Source: CAZEVY01 sp964515555 (GTDB taxonomy: Bacteria; Acidobacteriota; Terriglobia; Bryobacterales; Bryobacteraceae). From it: a DNA stretch of 18,387 bases. The notes below the pieces were generated by a model. The model had not been told where the DNA came from. It searched no databases and saw nothing but the letters and a program-made list of their open reading frames with translations. The position numbers and the translations under genes were made by a program. Below are positions 1-7,642 of this stretch, one piece after another. The DNA lies in contig CAZEVY010000109.1 of assembly GCA_964515555.1 (NCBI GenBank), positions 1 to 18,387 on the forward strand, written 5' to 3'. How positions within the stretch are numbered: position 1 is the stretch's first letter; each line of letters opens with the position of its first letter.

Positions 1-633
1 AGCGAGGTGCACCTGGTCGAGCAGGCCATGGTTGCCGCCATCGGCGCCGGACTCCCCATCACCGAGCCTTCCGGAAACATGGTGGTCGATATCGGGGGTG
101 GCACCACCGACGTCGCCGTCATCTCGCTCTCCGGCATCGTCTACTCGCGCTCGGTGCGCGTGGCCGGCAACGAGATCGACGAAGCCATCATCCAGTACCT
201 CAAGCGCAAGTACAACCTGCTGATCGGCGAGCGCATGGCCGAGATGATCAAGATGACCATCGGTTCGGCCTATCCGCTGGAGAAGCCCCTCACGATGGAA
301 GTCAAGGGGCGCAACCTGATCGAAGGCGTCCCAAAGACGCTCACCATCGACGACTCCGAGATTCGCGAGGCCATCGGCGAGTGCGTGGCGACCATTCTCA
401 ACGCCATCCGCGTCGCCCTGGAGCGGACGCCGCCGGAGCTCAGCGCCGATATCAGCGATCGCGGCATCGTCCTCACCGGCGGCGGCGCCATGCTCAAGAA
501 TCTCGACAAGCGCATTCGCGAAGAGACCGGACTGCCGGTGTCCATCGCCGAGGATCCCCTGGCCAGCGTCGTGCTTGGAACCGGGAAAATGTTGACGGAT
601 TTCAAACTCTTGAGGCGCATCGCCATCGAATAA
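1..633 (+). CDS. mreB: Rod shape-determining protein MreB, 3' part (5' end outside window)
   Basis: MreB is the bacterial actin homologue. It polymerises under the inner membrane and organises the elongation machinery that inserts peptidoglycan into the side wall. About 210 C-terminal residues are visible, open at the left window edge in frame 1 and ending in TAA. The actin-fold phosphate motif VDIGGGTTDVAV is present, as is the C-terminal nucleotide-binding segment GIVLTGGGAMLKNLDKRI, followed by the typical ending GLPVSIAEDPLASVVLGTGK. Full-length MreB is normally about 335-350 residues, so roughly 130 are missing on the left. The stop is 17 bp before mreC, as in the usual mreBCD operon. 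The first GTG at position 7 lies inside the protein and is not a start. The family assignment is secure. Confidence 0.96.
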   Translation, partial: SEVHLVEQAMVAAIGAGLPITEPSGNMVVDIGGGTTDVAVISLSGIVYSRSVRVAGNEIDEAIIQYLKRKYNLLIGERMAEMIKMTIGSAYPLEKPLTMEVKGRNLIEGVPKTLTIDDSEIREAIGECVATILNAIRVALERTPPELSADISDRGIVLTGGGAMLKNLDKRIREETGLPVSIAEDPLASVVLGTGKMLTDFKLLRRIAIE

Positions 634-650
634 CGGGCGCCGGAGCGGTC

Positions 651-1784
651 ATGGATTTTCTCATTCGCCGCTATCGCAACCTGACGGTGCTGCTGCTGGC
701 GATTTTCGCGCAGCTGCTTTTGCTGGCCTACCAGGTGCGCGGCAACCAGGAAGCCCGGCTCATTCGCGTCTGGGCCGTCACCGGCGTGATGCCGCTGGCG
801 CGGCTGCTCGAATCGTTGCGAGGCGGCACGGCCGGATTCCTCGAGAACTACTTCGCCTTGATCGGCGTGCGCGAGGAGAACGATCGCATCAAGAAGGAAA
901 ACAGCCGCCTTAAGCTCGAAAATCAGTACCTCAAGACCGAGCTCGCCACCGCCGACCGCGCCCGCGCGCTGGGCGCCTTCCAGGCGCGGACGCCCTCGCG
1001 CCTCATCGCCGCGCGCATCATCGGCGCCGGCAGCGGCGCCAATTCCAAGGTGGTCTTCGTCGACCGCGGCTCCACCAGCGGCGTCGTGCGCGGCATGGCC
1101 GTGATGACTGAGGACGGCATCGTCGGCAAGATCGTGGCTTCCTATCCCACCGCCTCGCAGGTGGTCCTCATCACCGACGCCACCTTCGCCGCCGGCGTGA
1201 TCTCGCAGAAGAACCGCGTGCACGGAACGCTGAAGGGGCAGGGCCACAGCATCTGCATGATCGATCACGTCCAGAACGAGGAGAAGGTCGAGGTGGGCGA
1301 GTGGTTCTACACCTCCGGCGACGATCGCGTGTTCCCCAAGGGGCTGCCTGTCGGCCAGGTCAAGATCGCCCGCGCCGGCCGCTATGTGCAGGAAATCTAC
1401 CTGGTGCCGAGCGGCCTGGAGCGTGGACTCGAAGAGGTGCTCATCGTCCTCGAAGGCGTGCACCAGCCCGTCCCGGAGGGACCGCAGTCGCCGCAGACCC
1501 TCAAGCTCCTGCCCCTGCCGCCTCCCGAGGCCGGCGCCGAGCCTTCCGCCCAGACGCGCGGCCTGACCACCGACGCCGACCGCCTCGTGGACCGCTACCG
1601 CCGCATCGGCGAGGCGCAGAAACACACCTTCGGCGAAGGACTCCCCGGCTCCCGTCCGCCCGACTTCAACCTGAACCCCGACGCCGCTCCTACTGCGGGA
1701 ACGCCGGCCGCCTCTCCGCCGAACCCCGTTCGCCCGCCGGGAGCGCCCGCGCCCGCCGCCGGTAAGCCCGCCCTCAAGCCATGA
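651..1784 (+). CDS. mreC: Rod shape-determining protein MreC
   Basis: MreC is a bitopic inner-membrane protein whose periplasmic part links the MreB/MreD scaffold to the elongation penicillin-binding protein. The 377-residue product has a basic N-terminus, one membrane segment (about 11-28), a coiled coil (about 72-105, rich in E, K, N and L) and the beta-rich MreC core (about 112-270), including GMAVMTEDGIVGKIV and the FPKGLPVGQV segment. From about 273 to 377 it carries a Pro/Ala-rich tail with little predicted structure, longer than in many MreC proteins. The frame is open further upstream, but the ATG at 651 is chosen because GGAG lies 5 nt before it, it is 17 bp after the mreB stop, and the membrane segment follows directly. 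The stop overlaps the mreD start as ATGA. Confidence 0.94.
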   Translation: MDFLIRRYRNLTVLLLAIFAQLLLLAYQVRGNQEARLIRVWAVTGVMPLARLLESLRGGTAGFLENYFALIGVREENDRIKKENSRLKLENQYLKTELATADRARALGAFQARTPSRLIAARIIGAGSGANSKVVFVDRGSTSGVVRGMAVMTEDGIVGKIVASYPTASQVVLITDATFAAGVISQKNRVHGTLKGQGHSICMIDHVQNEEKVEVGEWFYTSGDDRVFPKGLPVGQVKIARAGRYVQEIYLVPSGLERGLEEVLIVLEGVHQPVPEGPQSPQTLKLLPLPPPEAGAEPSAQTRGLTTDADRLVDRYRRIGEAQKHTFGEGLPGSRPPDFNLNPDAAPTAGTPAASPPNPVRPPGAPAPAAGKPALKP

Positions 1785-2314
1785 CGCTGATCGACGAGCG
1801 CGGCTTTCGCGGCGGTTTCCAACGGTCGTTCCGCCGCGACCGGACCTATTGGTGGCGCCCCGTCGTTCTCGTCATGGTGCCGGTGGCGGCCATCCTGTTT
1901 CAGGTCTACGTTCCGCTGTTCTTCCAGCATCTGACGTACCTGGAGTTGCCGCTGCTGGTGACCGTCTATTTTTCGCTGAAGCGCCGCAACCCGTCGCTCG
2001 GCGTGCTCGCCGGCGCCTCCATCGGTCTGGTCCAGGACTCGCTGTCGTCGAATCCGCTGGGCATGTACGGAATCGTCAAGACGCTGGTCGGATACTTCGC
2101 CGCATCCGTGAGTCTGCGATTCGACGTCGACAATCCCGCGGTGCGCTTCCTGTTAGGCCTGTTCTTTTTCTTCTTCCACCAGTTCTTCTATTGGGTGCTC
2201 GCCCGCGCGCTGCTCGGTCAGGGACTGGAGTTCGTCCCCGGCCAGACGCTGCTGTTCGGATTGCTGAACGCCGCCGTGTGCGTCCCGATGTTTCACCTGC
2301 TCGACAAGGTCTAG
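1781..2314 (+). CDS. mreD: Rod shape-determining protein MreD
   Basis: MreD is a small polytopic inner-membrane partner of MreC in the elongation complex. The 177-residue product has a basic cytoplasmic N-terminus (about 1-25) and then hydrophobic stretches consistent with five or six membrane helices, at about 27-47, 53-65, 72-86, 98-112, 121-145 and 155-170. The NPSLGVLAGASIGLVQDSLSSNPLG stretch resembles the conserved MreD region GLLxDxxSxxPLG. The ATG overlaps the mreC TGA by 4 bp, so translational coupling is likely. MreD sequences diverge strongly, so the call rests on topology, this motif and position. The usual next genes, mrdA (PBP2) and rodA, do not follow. The next gene is on the opposite strand. 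Confidence 0.88.
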   Translation: MTLIDERGFRGGFQRSFRRDRTYWWRPVVLVMVPVAAILFQVYVPLFFQHLTYLELPLLVTVYFSLKRRNPSLGVLAGASIGLVQDSLSSNPLGMYGIVKTLVGYFAASVSLRFDVDNPAVRFLLGLFFFFFHQFFYWVLARALLGQGLEFVPGQTLLFGLLNAAVCVPMFHLLDKV

Positions 2315-2315
2315 C

Positions 2316-2328
2316 CCAGCGACGCTGG
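2316..2328. terminator. Short inverted repeat between convergent genes, weak terminator candidate
   Basis: Just after the mreD stop, CCAGC-GAC-GCTGG can form a 5-bp stem with a 3-nt loop. It lies in the 61-bp gap between mreD and the convergent receptor gene, where a two-way terminator would be expected. There is no T-run on either side, so intrinsic termination is doubtful. Nothing else recognisable is in this gap. Confidence 0.22.
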
Positions 2329-2375
2329 TGTTCCAGGTGGCGCTTGGCCTGCGATTCTGATTCCGGGCCGCCCTG

Positions 2376-5300
2376 TCAGAAATGGAACCGCAGCGCCAGC
2401 CGGATCGTGCGGGCGCCCTGAAACACCTGCGGCATTCCGTAGCGGCTCGCATAGGTGAGCCGCGTCTGGACTCCGGCGAACGCTCCGGTCGCATTGAGCG
2501 CGTCGGAGTAGTTGTAGCCGTTCATCACCTTGGCGAAGTCGACGCCCAGGTCGCCTTGAAAGCGCTTCGGGCGCGTCGGGTTGATGAGCTGGTTCGGAAT
2601 GGCGAACTCGTAGTAGGCGATTTCGGCGCGCTGGTTGAACAGGTTCGAGAAGTTCGCCTCGAACTCCACCCGGCGGTTTTCCGCCACCGGGATCTCGTGG
2701 CTGACGCGCAGGTCGGATTGGAAGTAGGGATCGCTGCGTGCGTCTTGCACCACGTCGCCGCGCACGATGTCGCCGGCCGAGGAACGGCTGAGCTTGACGA
2801 AGTTACCGCGGCCCTCCGCCCACTGGCACGCCGACGAAGTCCCGATGACCGGCAGGCACGACGAGATCGGCGTGCCCTGGTAGAACGTCTGGCTGAGGCC
2901 GAACTCCGTCGCCATCTTCTTGTCGCCCAGGTTCCAGGGCAGCGTGTAGTAGCCGAAGAAGTTGGCCGTGTGCGGCCGATCGGTCGACAGCGCTCCGTCG
3001 TCGATCTTTCCGCTCGGCAGATAGGTCATCGTCGGAATGTCGAATCCACGGTGATTGTTGGGCGAATGGCGGCCGCCCGATCCGTCGGTGGGATCGGTGT
3101 TGGTCAGGCCGGCGTAGTTGCCCTTCAGCCTGCTGTAGGCGTAAGTCACCGCGCCGAACCATCGCCCCGTCGCGCGCTTGGCGAGTCGGAACTCGACGGA
3201 GTCGTAGCGGCGGATGGCCCCGATGGTCGGCGGACACTCGGCGCAGAACGGCGTGTTGTTCAGATAATCGACGCCGGCGTCGTTGGGAATCACCGTGGGC
3301 CGATGCAGCACGTCGGAATACCGGGTGCCGGGGTTGCCAATGTAAAACCCCAGGTTGTCGGTGATCGCCATGTCCTCGATGGTGCGATCCAGCCGCTTGC
3401 GCGCATAGCGGGTCTCCAGCGTCCAGACGGAGTTGATCATCCAGTCGACGCCGGCGACGTACTCATGCTGCTTCATCGGCTTCATGTCGGGCTGCACGGC
3501 CGGATCGCGCGGGTCGGCCTTCGTGGCGCGGAAATCGACGTTCTCGATGAAGCGGCCGACGGTCACGCCGGGCGCCGGGCCGGTGGCCGGGCACCCGCCG
3601 CCGAGATTCAGGTTCGGGTTGATGGCGCGGAAGTCGGTGCTGTCCATGGCGTACACGCAGTTGTGCCAGTAGTCGCTGCCGAAGGAGCCGCGAGCGAGGC
3701 CCATTTTCATGATGTCGTAGAACTCCGCGTAGCTCCCGTAGACCTTGACCTTGCCGTTGCGGAACAGGTCGTAGGCGGCGCCCAGGCGCGGCGCGATCTT
3801 GTCGCCCCAGCCGAACTTCACCGACGGGAAGCGGTTCGGATCGTAGGGCGGCTGGGTCTCCTTGTCGAAGCGGACGCCCAGGTTGAGAGTCAGGCCTTTG
3901 CCGACCCGCCAGCTGTCCTGAAAGTAGAGGGCGTGCGCGTTCTGCTTGTCGGTGCCCGTGTTGGTCACCGTGTTGCCGATGCTGAAGTATCCGAAGCGGC
4001 CCTGGCACACCGATTTTCCGAACTGCGAAAGGTTGGCCGCTTTCACCTGGTCGCACGCCGTGGTGCTGGTGACCGGCTCGTAGGACTGCCCAAAATACAA
4101 ATACACCAGGCCGCCCTGGAGATTCCGCAGGACCTCATTGGACTGCTGCTGCCAGAAGTATCCGGCCTTGAAGTTGTGACTACCCAAGCCGCGGGCGAAC
4201 AGCGAAAAATCGCCATTGAAGCTCTTGCGCTTGAAAGCATCGTAAACGAAGGCGAGATTGCTGGGAATGTTGGCGAATCCCGATGTGTTGAAGGAGCTGG
4301 CCGGGAACGCCTGCCCCGCCAGGTCGATGCTGGAGGCGTTCACCGTCGTCTGGTAGACGTAGCGGGTGCCTTCCGGTATGCCGCGTTGCGCGTTGTTGGT
4401 GAAGAAGTACCCGTAGCGCCCGCTGATCACCATGCGGGCGCTCGGCGTCCAGTCGCCGCCGAACGTGTAGAGCGAGAGCGGGTTGACCGAGCCGGAGTCC
4501 GAGCGGAATGTATTGGGATCCGTGGTTGCGCCTGTGTTTCGCTGCCCGATTACGCTGTCCTGGCCGCCGAGCTGCCCCGTGCGTCGCGAATACCCGTAAT
4601 TCCAGGCCCCGAACAGACGCACCTGGTCGGACATGCCGTAGTCCAGCCGGTTGTAGGCGTTGTGCTGGGTGTAGGTCTGGGTCAACGTGCGGGGTCCGGG
4701 ATTGTTGCCGATGAAGTTGGTCGTCCGCCGGGTGGTGTCGACGGTCGGCAGATAGCTGCTGAACAGCCAAAGCTTGTTGGAGATGAGCGGTCCGCCGACT
4801 TCGTAGCCGGGCTCGATGACGGTCCGCTGATCCTTCTTCGCCATGTAGTACTCGGGGACGGCGTCAGTCCGGGTGGTGTTGTTGGTGGACGGCAACAGCG
4901 GGTTGGTGCGGAGGCCGCGGTCGCCGTCATTGGCGTTCAGGCCGTTGCTCCGGAAATAGGTGAGGATCGACCCGTGCCAGACATTGGACCCGCGCTTGGG
5001 GACGGCATTGATGACGCCGCCCAGCGCTCCGCCATGCTCGGCCTCGAAGCTGCTCGACTTAACCTGAACCTCCTGGACGAACTCCATCAGGAAGTCCTTG
5101 CCGACGCCGCCGTTCTGGATCTGAGTGGTGTTAATGCCGTCGATCAGATAGAAGTTCTCGCCGTCGCTGGCGCCGTCGATCTGGAAGCCGTTGTCGCCGC
5201 GGCCGACGCTTTGCAGCGGCTCCTGCCGCGCGCCCGGAGCGAACGGAATCACCGACTGGAACGAGCGTCCCTTGGGAATCCTGGTCAGAACCGACTGCTC

Positions 5301-5711
5301 GACCGTGATCGCCACTTTGCTCTGCGTCACGTCCACCGTCGTCGCCTGGCTTTCGACCTCCACGGTTTCCGAAACGGTTCCCACCTGCAACGTGACGGTC
5401 ACCACGGGATGACGGCCGACGGTCAATTCGATGTTGGTTTCCTTATACTGGCGGAAGCCCTGCGCCGACACCGTCATCGTGTAGGGTCCCGGCGGAAGCG
5501 CCGCGAAGCGGAACCCGCCCTCGGCATCCGTCTGCGTCTTCCGGGTGCCAATCATCGCCGCGCCGTAGACTTCGACTGTCGCGTTGACCACGACGGCGCC
5601 CGAGGGATCCTTCACCGTCCCCTGGAAGCCTGCCGTGGTTTCCTGTCCCGCCGCCACACTGGCGCAAGCGGCCAGAATTATTCCCGAGATGAACCATCTC
5701 TTAGAAGTCAT
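2376..5711 (-). CDS. Oar-like outer-membrane TonB-dependent receptor with carboxypeptidase-regulatory domain
   Basis: This 1111-residue protein is a predicted outer-membrane beta-barrel of the large Oar/TonB-dependent-receptor-like family that is expanded in Acidobacteriota. Its ligand is unknown, and saccharides or peptides are only guesses. Domains in order: a signal peptide (about 1-22, ending near AAG/Q), a carboxypeptidase-regulatory Ig-like domain (about 27-110, with GTVKDPSGAVV, TDAEGGFRF and LPPGPYTMTVSAQGF), a plug domain (about 115-250, with FYLIDGINTT, FVQEVQVKSS and GGALGGVINAVPKRGSN), then a long barrel ending in RLALRFHF, whose terminal Phe is typical of outer-membrane proteins. 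The frame is open 29 codons further upstream. The ATG at 5711 is chosen because GGGGAG stands 4 nt before it and the signal peptide starts there. It stands alone on this strand with its own promoter. No clear TonB box is seen, so TonB dependence is by family only. Confidence 0.92.
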   Translation of the reverse strand: MTSKRWFISGIILAACASVAAGQETTAGFQGTVKDPSGAVVVNATVEVYGAAMIGTRKTQTDAEGGFRFAALPPGPYTMTVSAQGFRQYKETNIELTVGRHPVVTVTLQVGTVSETVEVESQATTVDVTQSKVAITVEQSVLTRIPKGRSFQSVIPFAPGARQEPLQSVGRGDNGFQIDGASDGENFYLIDGINTTQIQNGGVGKDFLMEFVQEVQVKSSSFEAEHGGALGGVINAVPKRGSNVWHGSILTYFRSNGLNANDGDRGLRTNPLLPSTNNTTRTDAVPEYYMAKKDQRTVIEPGYEVGGPLISNKLWLFSSYLPTVDTTRRTTNFIGNNPGPRTLTQTYTQHNAYNRLDYGMSDQVRLFGAWNYGYSRRTGQLGGQDSVIGQRNTGATTDPNTFRSDSGSVNPLSLYTFGGDWTPSARMVISGRYGYFFTNNAQRGIPEGTRYVYQTTVNASSIDLAGQAFPASSFNTSGFANIPSNLAFVYDAFKRKSFNGDFSLFARGLGSHNFKAGYFWQQQSNEVLRNLQGGLVYLYFGQSYEPVTSTTACDQVKAANLSQFGKSVCQGRFGYFSIGNTVTNTGTDKQNAHALYFQDSWRVGKGLTLNLGVRFDKETQPPYDPNRFPSVKFGWGDKIAPRLGAAYDLFRNGKVKVYGSYAEFYDIMKMGLARGSFGSDYWHNCVYAMDSTDFRAINPNLNLGGGCPATGPAPGVTVGRFIENVDFRATKADPRDPAVQPDMKPMKQHEYVAGVDWMINSVWTLETRYARKRLDRTIEDMAITDNLGFYIGNPGTRYSDVLHRPTVIPNDAGVDYLNNTPFCAECPPTIGAIRRYDSVEFRLAKRATGRWFGAVTYAYSRLKGNYAGLTNTDPTDGSGGRHSPNNHRGFDIPTMTYLPSGKIDDGALSTDRPHTANFFGYYTLPWNLGDKKMATEFGLSQTFYQGTPISSCLPVIGTSSACQWAEGRGNFVKLSRSSAGDIVRGDVVQDARSDPYFQSDLRVSHEIPVAENRRVEFEANFSNLFNQRAEIAYYEFAIPNQLINPTRPKRFQGDLGVDFAKVMNGYNYSDALNATGAFAGVQTRLTYASRYGMPQVFQGARTIRLALRFHF

Positions 5712-5780
5712 AAACTCCCCTTTCCCGTCAATCTGGTACTCGAGCGTTGAGACTAAGCCCTTTCCCCAAGCTTCGACCCG

Positions 5781-5805
5781 GTAACAGAGTAGGTCCATCT
5801 GTTAC
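5781..5805. promoter_or_regulatory. 25-bp dyad over the receptor -10 box, operator candidate
   Basis: GTAACAGA-N9-TCTGTTAC is a perfect inverted repeat with 8-bp arms. It covers the whole -10 element of the receptor promoter and part of its spacer, where a dimeric repressor would block RNA polymerase. An RNA hairpin role is less likely because most of the dyad is upstream of the predicted start. The binding protein is unknown and no regulator gene is adjacent. Confidence 0.5.
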
Positions 5806-5814
5806 ACGTGTCAA
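5786..5814 (-). promoter_or_regulatory. Sigma-70-type promoter of the receptor gene
   Basis: On the minus strand, TTGACA (5814-5809) is followed by a 17-bp spacer and TACTCT (5791-5786). The -35 box is perfect, the spacing is optimal and the -10 matches 4 of 6 bases including the first TA. Transcription would start near 5779, leaving a leader of about 68 nt before the receptor ATG at 5711. This is the best promoter in the window. Confidence 0.7.
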
Positions 5815-5821
5815 GAATGTT

Positions 5822-5831
5822 AAACGCGTTT
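5822..5831. promoter_or_regulatory. AT-flanked 10-bp palindrome upstream of the receptor promoter
   Basis: AAACGCGTTT is a perfect 10-bp palindrome lying about 8 bp upstream of the receptor -35 box, in an AT-rich patch that stands out from the GC-rich surroundings. Beside it, ACACGTGT (5804-5811) is an 8-bp palindrome touching the -35. Either could be a protein site or an UP-like element. They also lie on the SulP side of the divergent region. Confidence 0.3.
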
Positions 5832-5899
5832 TAATCCCCGCCACGACATGCGGCGGCACGGCGTCCGCAGGCGGACGCGCCACGGCGATATCATCGAGT

Positions 5900-7633
5900 T
5901 TGCGGGACTTCCTCCGGAGCATTCCCGGGAGCAACTGGAAGCCGAAGCTTCTCGAATGCCTCCCCACCTACCGGCGCTCCGACTTCAGCGCCGACCTGAT
6001 CGCCGGCGTCACCGTCGGACTGGTCGCCTTGCCTCTGGCAATGGCGTTCGGTATCGCCTCCGGCGTCACGCCCCAGGCCGGCATCTATACCGCCATCATA
6101 GGCGGATTCCTGGTCTCGGCCCTGGGAGGCTCGAAGCTCCAGATCGGCGGACCCACCGGCGCGTTTGTCGTCATCGTCGCCGGCATCATCGCGCGCCACG
6201 GACTCTCCGGCCTGCTGACCGTTACGATGATGGCGGGCTTTCTCCTCCTCCTCCTCGGCCTCACCGGACTGGGCACCGCGGTGCGCTACATCCCGCGACC
6301 CATCGTCATCGGCTTTACCAACGGCATCGCACTCCTGATCGCCTCCACGCAGATCAAGGATTTCCTCGGCCTGAAGGTCGACGGCGCCCCCAGCGAGTTC
6401 TTCGAGCGTCTGCGGTCGCTGGCCGCCAACATCGGAACCGTCGACCCCTGGGCCGCTGGACTCGGCGTCGCATCCCTCACGCTGATCCTCGTGATCCCGC
6501 GATGGATTCCGCGGCTTCCCGGCTCGATCGTCGCGCTCGTCGCCGGCACCGCGGCGGCGGCGCTGTTTCAATTGCCCGTCGAGACCGTCGGCTCGAAGTT
6601 CGGGAGCATTCCGCGCGGCCTGCCCGTGTTCGACATCCCCGACTTTCAGTTCCGCGCCGACCTCATCCTGACTCTTCTGCCTGAAGCGCTGACCGTGGCG
6701 ATCCTGGCCGCTGTCGAGAGCCTGCTCTCGGCCGTCGTCGCCGACGCCATGACCGGCGACCGCCACAACTCACACGTCGAGCTGGTGGCGCAGGGCCTGG
6801 CCAACATCGCCGCGCCGATAGCGGGCGGCATTCCGGTGACTGGCGCGATCGCACGCACGGCGACGAACTTCCGGTCCGGCGCCCGCACGCCGGTGGCCGG
6901 CATCGTGCATGCCGTCACGCTGCTGGCGGTGGTGCTGGTGGCGGCGCCGCTCGCCAGGTTCATTCCCATGGCGACGCTGGCGGCGGTGCTGTTCGTCGTC
7001 GCCTACAACATGGGCGAGTGGCGCGAGATCGCCGGCATCCTGCGGCTGGACGCCGCCGATAAATCGGTGTGGCTGATCACCTTCGCTCTGACGGTGGTGG
7101 CCGACCTCACGGTGGCCGTCGAAGTCGGCATGGGACTGGCCGCGCTGCTCTACATCTACCGCGTCTCGCAAACGACCACGGTCTCCGCGGTGACGCCGCA
7201 GTACATCGAGGACGGCCGCCCGCACATTCTCCAGGACAAGCAACTCCCGCCCTACGTGACCATCCTGCGCATTCACGGGCCGTTCCTGTTCGGCACCACC
7301 GACCAGCTCGCCGAGGAGACCGCCGACCTCTCGAAATACAAGCCCATCGTCGTGCTGCGGCTGCGCAACATGACGGCCATCGACGCCACCGGCCTGCACG
7401 CGCTCGAGACGCTCTGCGACCGCCTGAAGAAGTCCGGCCGGTCGATGCTGCTGTGCGGCGCGCGCCACCAGCCGGCGCGATTCCTCAAGCAGGCCGAATT
7501 CGTCGAGCACATCGGCAGGGAGAACATCCTGCCGCACGTGCAGGCCGCGATTCAGCGCGCCCAGCGCATCTACGCCGATTTCGCCGGCGTCGGCGCGGAA
7601 GTGGCCGAGGACATGGCGAAGACTCGGCTTTGA
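5900..7633 (+). CDS. SulP-family anion transporter with STAS domain
   Basis: SulP (SLC26-type) proteins carry inorganic anions such as sulfate or bicarbonate across the inner membrane. The substrate here cannot be told from sequence. The transporter domain (about 20-420 from this start) shows DLIAGVTVGLVALPLAMAFGIASGV, GGSKLQIGGPTGAFVVIVAGI and a run of hydrophobic helices. A cytoplasmic STAS domain follows (about 455-555), with IVVLRLRNMTAIDATGLHAL. The start is uncertain: no ATG lies before the first helix. TTG at 5900 (577 residues, MRDFLRSIP) fits family length but lacks a clear ribosome-binding site. TTG at 5747 would give 628 residues and overlap the receptor promoter, so it is less likely. 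The gene is divergent from the receptor and convergent with the GGT-like gene, with 9 bp between the two stops. Confidence 0.9.
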   Translation: MRDFLRSIPGSNWKPKLLECLPTYRRSDFSADLIAGVTVGLVALPLAMAFGIASGVTPQAGIYTAIIGGFLVSALGGSKLQIGGPTGAFVVIVAGIIARHGLSGLLTVTMMAGFLLLLLGLTGLGTAVRYIPRPIVIGFTNGIALLIASTQIKDFLGLKVDGAPSEFFERLRSLAANIGTVDPWAAGLGVASLTLILVIPRWIPRLPGSIVALVAGTAAAALFQLPVETVGSKFGSIPRGLPVFDIPDFQFRADLILTLLPEALTVAILAAVESLLSAVVADAMTGDRHNSHVELVAQGLANIAAPIAGGIPVTGAIARTATNFRSGARTPVAGIVHAVTLLAVVLVAAPLARFIPMATLAAVLFVVAYNMGEWREIAGILRLDAADKSVWLITFALTVVADLTVAVEVGMGLAALLYIYRVSQTTTVSAVTPQYIEDGRPHILQDKQLPPYVTILRIHGPFLFGTTDQLAEETADLSKYKPIVVLRLRNMTAIDATGLHALETLCDRLKKSGRSMLLCGARHQPARFLKQAEFVEHIGRENILPHVQAAIQRAQRIYADFAGVGAEVAEDMAKTRL

Positions 7634-7642
7634 TACTCGCTG

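Noticed and set aside
270..1625. 451-codon minus-strand frame opposite mreB and mreC
   Set aside because: Low-complexity His/Gly/Ala-rich translation without motifs, across two well-recognised genes.
2382..5750. Uninterrupted frame of 1122 codons opposite the receptor gene
   Set aside because: The minus-strand product has clear domains, a signal peptide and a barrel ending. The plus-strand translation is rich in Arg, Val, Gly and Ala with no domain, as expected from the mirror of GC-biased codons.
5747..5899. 51-codon N-terminal extension of SulP
   Set aside because: It would start at a TTG within the receptor leader, lacks a ribosome-binding site and its residues do not resemble SulP N-termini.
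7634..7642. Terminator between convergent SulP and GGT-like genes
   Set aside because: Only 9 bp separate the two stops and no hairpin with a T-run is visible there.
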